DNA from: CAZYQW01 sp964649825 | Lineage (GTDB): Bacteria > Planctomycetota > B15-G4 > JADJEK01 | Length of the DNA: 36,119 nt | Reading direction: 5' to 3' | NCBI GenBank assembly: GCA_964649825.1 | Contig: CAZYQW010000106.1 | Coordinates: forward strand, 1 to 36,119 | In this document: piece by piece, positions 35,443-36,119 of the stretch | How positions within the stretch are numbered: position 1 is the stretch's first letter | Layout: the number at the start of each line of letters is the position of its first letter | Program-made: the position numbers and the translations under genes | Notes under the pieces: generated by a model | The model's database searches: none | The model's input: the letters and a program-made list of their open reading frames with translations, nothing else | What the model was told of the DNA's origin: nothing

Positions 35443-35646
35443 TCAACCGATCGCCCGCTCGCGCTCGGCCTTGCGAATCGTCTTCAGCCGCTCGCGTCGC
35501 TCGCGCCGGCGCCGTTCACTCGGCTTCTCGTAGAAGTTCTTGGCGCGGCGGCCGCGATAGATGCCGGCCTGGGTGCAGAGGCGGCGCAGGCGTCGCAGCG
35601 CCGTCTCGACGTTGTCTCGATCCCTGAGTTCGACTCGAACGCTCAA
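35443..35646 (-). CDS. rpsU: Ribosomal protein bS21
   Basis: 67 residues from TTG 35646, chosen because GGAG lies just upstream and because bS21 begins close to SVRVELRDRDNVETALRRL; a longer TTG start at 35661 is possible. Family features are clear: the early LRRLRRLCTQAGI helix, the RRAKNFYEKPSERRRRERR block and a basic tail. bS21 sits on the 30S platform near the 16S rRNA 3' end and assists initiation. It stands alone here, with no rpsU-dnaG-rpoD macromolecular synthesis operon. Confidence 0.92.
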   Translation of the reverse strand: MSVRVELRDRDNVETALRRLRRLCTQAGIYRGRRAKNFYEKPSERRRRERRERLKTIRKAERERAIG

Positions 35647-35661
35647 AGCGGTCTTCTCCAA

Positions 35662-35848
35662 GTGGCATGGGGCCGTGGGCGAGCTCTACCGGCGCGCCGC
35701 TCGTCCCGCGGACGCGTCTCCGACACACCGCGTGTCGCGAATGGATCGCATCATGTGCGGGGCGGCCAGCTTAGTGATGAAAAGCGGGGGTTTCCAGCCC
35801 CACCTCGAAGGAAGATGCTCGGCGCCGCCGATCCGAGTCCGTTCCGGC
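35662..35848. other. Upstream region of rpsU
   Basis: 187 bases between rpsU and the repeat elements. No gene was found. A short dyad with GGGG and CCCC arms near 35787-35803 is the only structure noticed. Confidence 0.4.
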
Positions 35849-36010
35849 AGCAGCCCGTGGTGAAAGTGCTTTCGAAGGCGAGGCGAGGTCATCGCGACCG
35901 AGATCGAGGCGCAGACCCCAGGCGTACTGCCTGTACGTCGAGGATCCTGCAACGAAGAGGTCGGTCGCGAGGGCCCGTCGCAGCCGGAATGACTTTCACC
36001 ACGGGCTGCT
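35849..36010 (+). repeat. Palindromic repeat element A, complete
   Basis: Terminal inverted repeats are perfect over 19 bp: AGCAGCCCGTGGTGAAAGT (35849-35867) against its complement at 35992-36010. The whole is 162 bp with an inner dyad GTAC-TGCCT-GTAC and no coding capacity. It resembles the reverse complement of element B in its core (TACGTCGAGGA, then GCAACG). It is a MITE- or REP-like element, and no transposase was found in the window. Confidence 0.8.
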
Positions 36011-36119
36011 AGTGGTGTGATTCAGAGTTGTTGACGTTTCTCCGGGGCCCTCGTCATCGCTTGCTGCGTTGCTCCTCCTCGACGTATCTCGAATACGCGG
36101 TCGTCGTCGCGCCTTGCCA
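36009..36119 (-). repeat. Left part of palindromic repeat element B, abutting element A
   Basis: It starts with CTAGTGGTGTGATTCAGA (36009-36026), the mate of 123-140, and from 36033 on equals bases 1-87. It directly abuts element A, sharing the CT at 36009-36010. The window ends inside it. Confidence 0.8.

Overview
The window is a very GC-rich (roughly 70% by eye) piece of bacterial chromosome with short intergenic gaps and protein-coding genes on both strands. No rRNA, tRNA, CRISPR array, transposase or replication gene was recognised. Large membrane-anchored Ser/Thr kinases with TPR tails beside ECF-type sigma factors, two sulfatase-fold enzymes, planctomycete-style secreted thioredoxin-fold and TPR proteins, and a MoxR/Bat operon together suggest Planctomycetota. 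This assignment is inferred from gene content; there is no phylogenetic marker beyond a bS21 gene.

Layout. 1-140: right part of a palindromic repeat element. 163-510: sigma-factor fragment. 680-2761: a DoxX/MauE-like membrane domain joined to a di-heme MauG/CcpA-like cytochrome. 2820-6694 (minus): a sulfatase-fold lipoprotein with an unusual nucleophile site, a secreted peptidase-MA-like protein, and a thioredoxin-fold protein whose signal peptide is cut off by two in-frame TGA codons. 6812-9896 (minus): a sigma-factor remnant and a 961-aa kinase-TPR protein. 10056-13164: secreted esterase, cyclophilin lipoprotein (minus), a helix-hairpin-helix repeat protein, and a small membrane protein. 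13222-15528 (minus): secreted thioredoxin-fold/TPR protein.

15873-24059 is the centrepiece: eight co-directional genes (moxR, DUF58, a DUF4381-like gene, then batA, batB, batC, batD and batE homologues). Six of the seven junctions overlap by 1-4 bases, which suggests one transcript and translational coupling. The MoxR AAA+ ATPase probably works on or with the VWA proteins and the periplasmic TPR/BatD/BatE parts as one envelope complex.

24060-27700 is a looser region holding gene debris (a HypA C-terminus, a frameshifted membrane ORF, a shortened MgtC/DUF4010 gene) around a Rho_N-like small basic protein, a beta-helix protein and a small planctomycete-type protein. 27696-35646 carries a RhlE-type DEAD-box helicase, a canonical sulfatase, a divergent kinase/ECF-sigma pair, a small secreted protein, a Tat-exported histidine phosphatase followed by an orphan reading frame, and rpsU (bS21).

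The window ends in two abutting palindromic repeat elements. The last 87 bases repeat the first 87 exactly, so the window is either a closed circle or, more likely, bounded by copies of a dispersed repeat.
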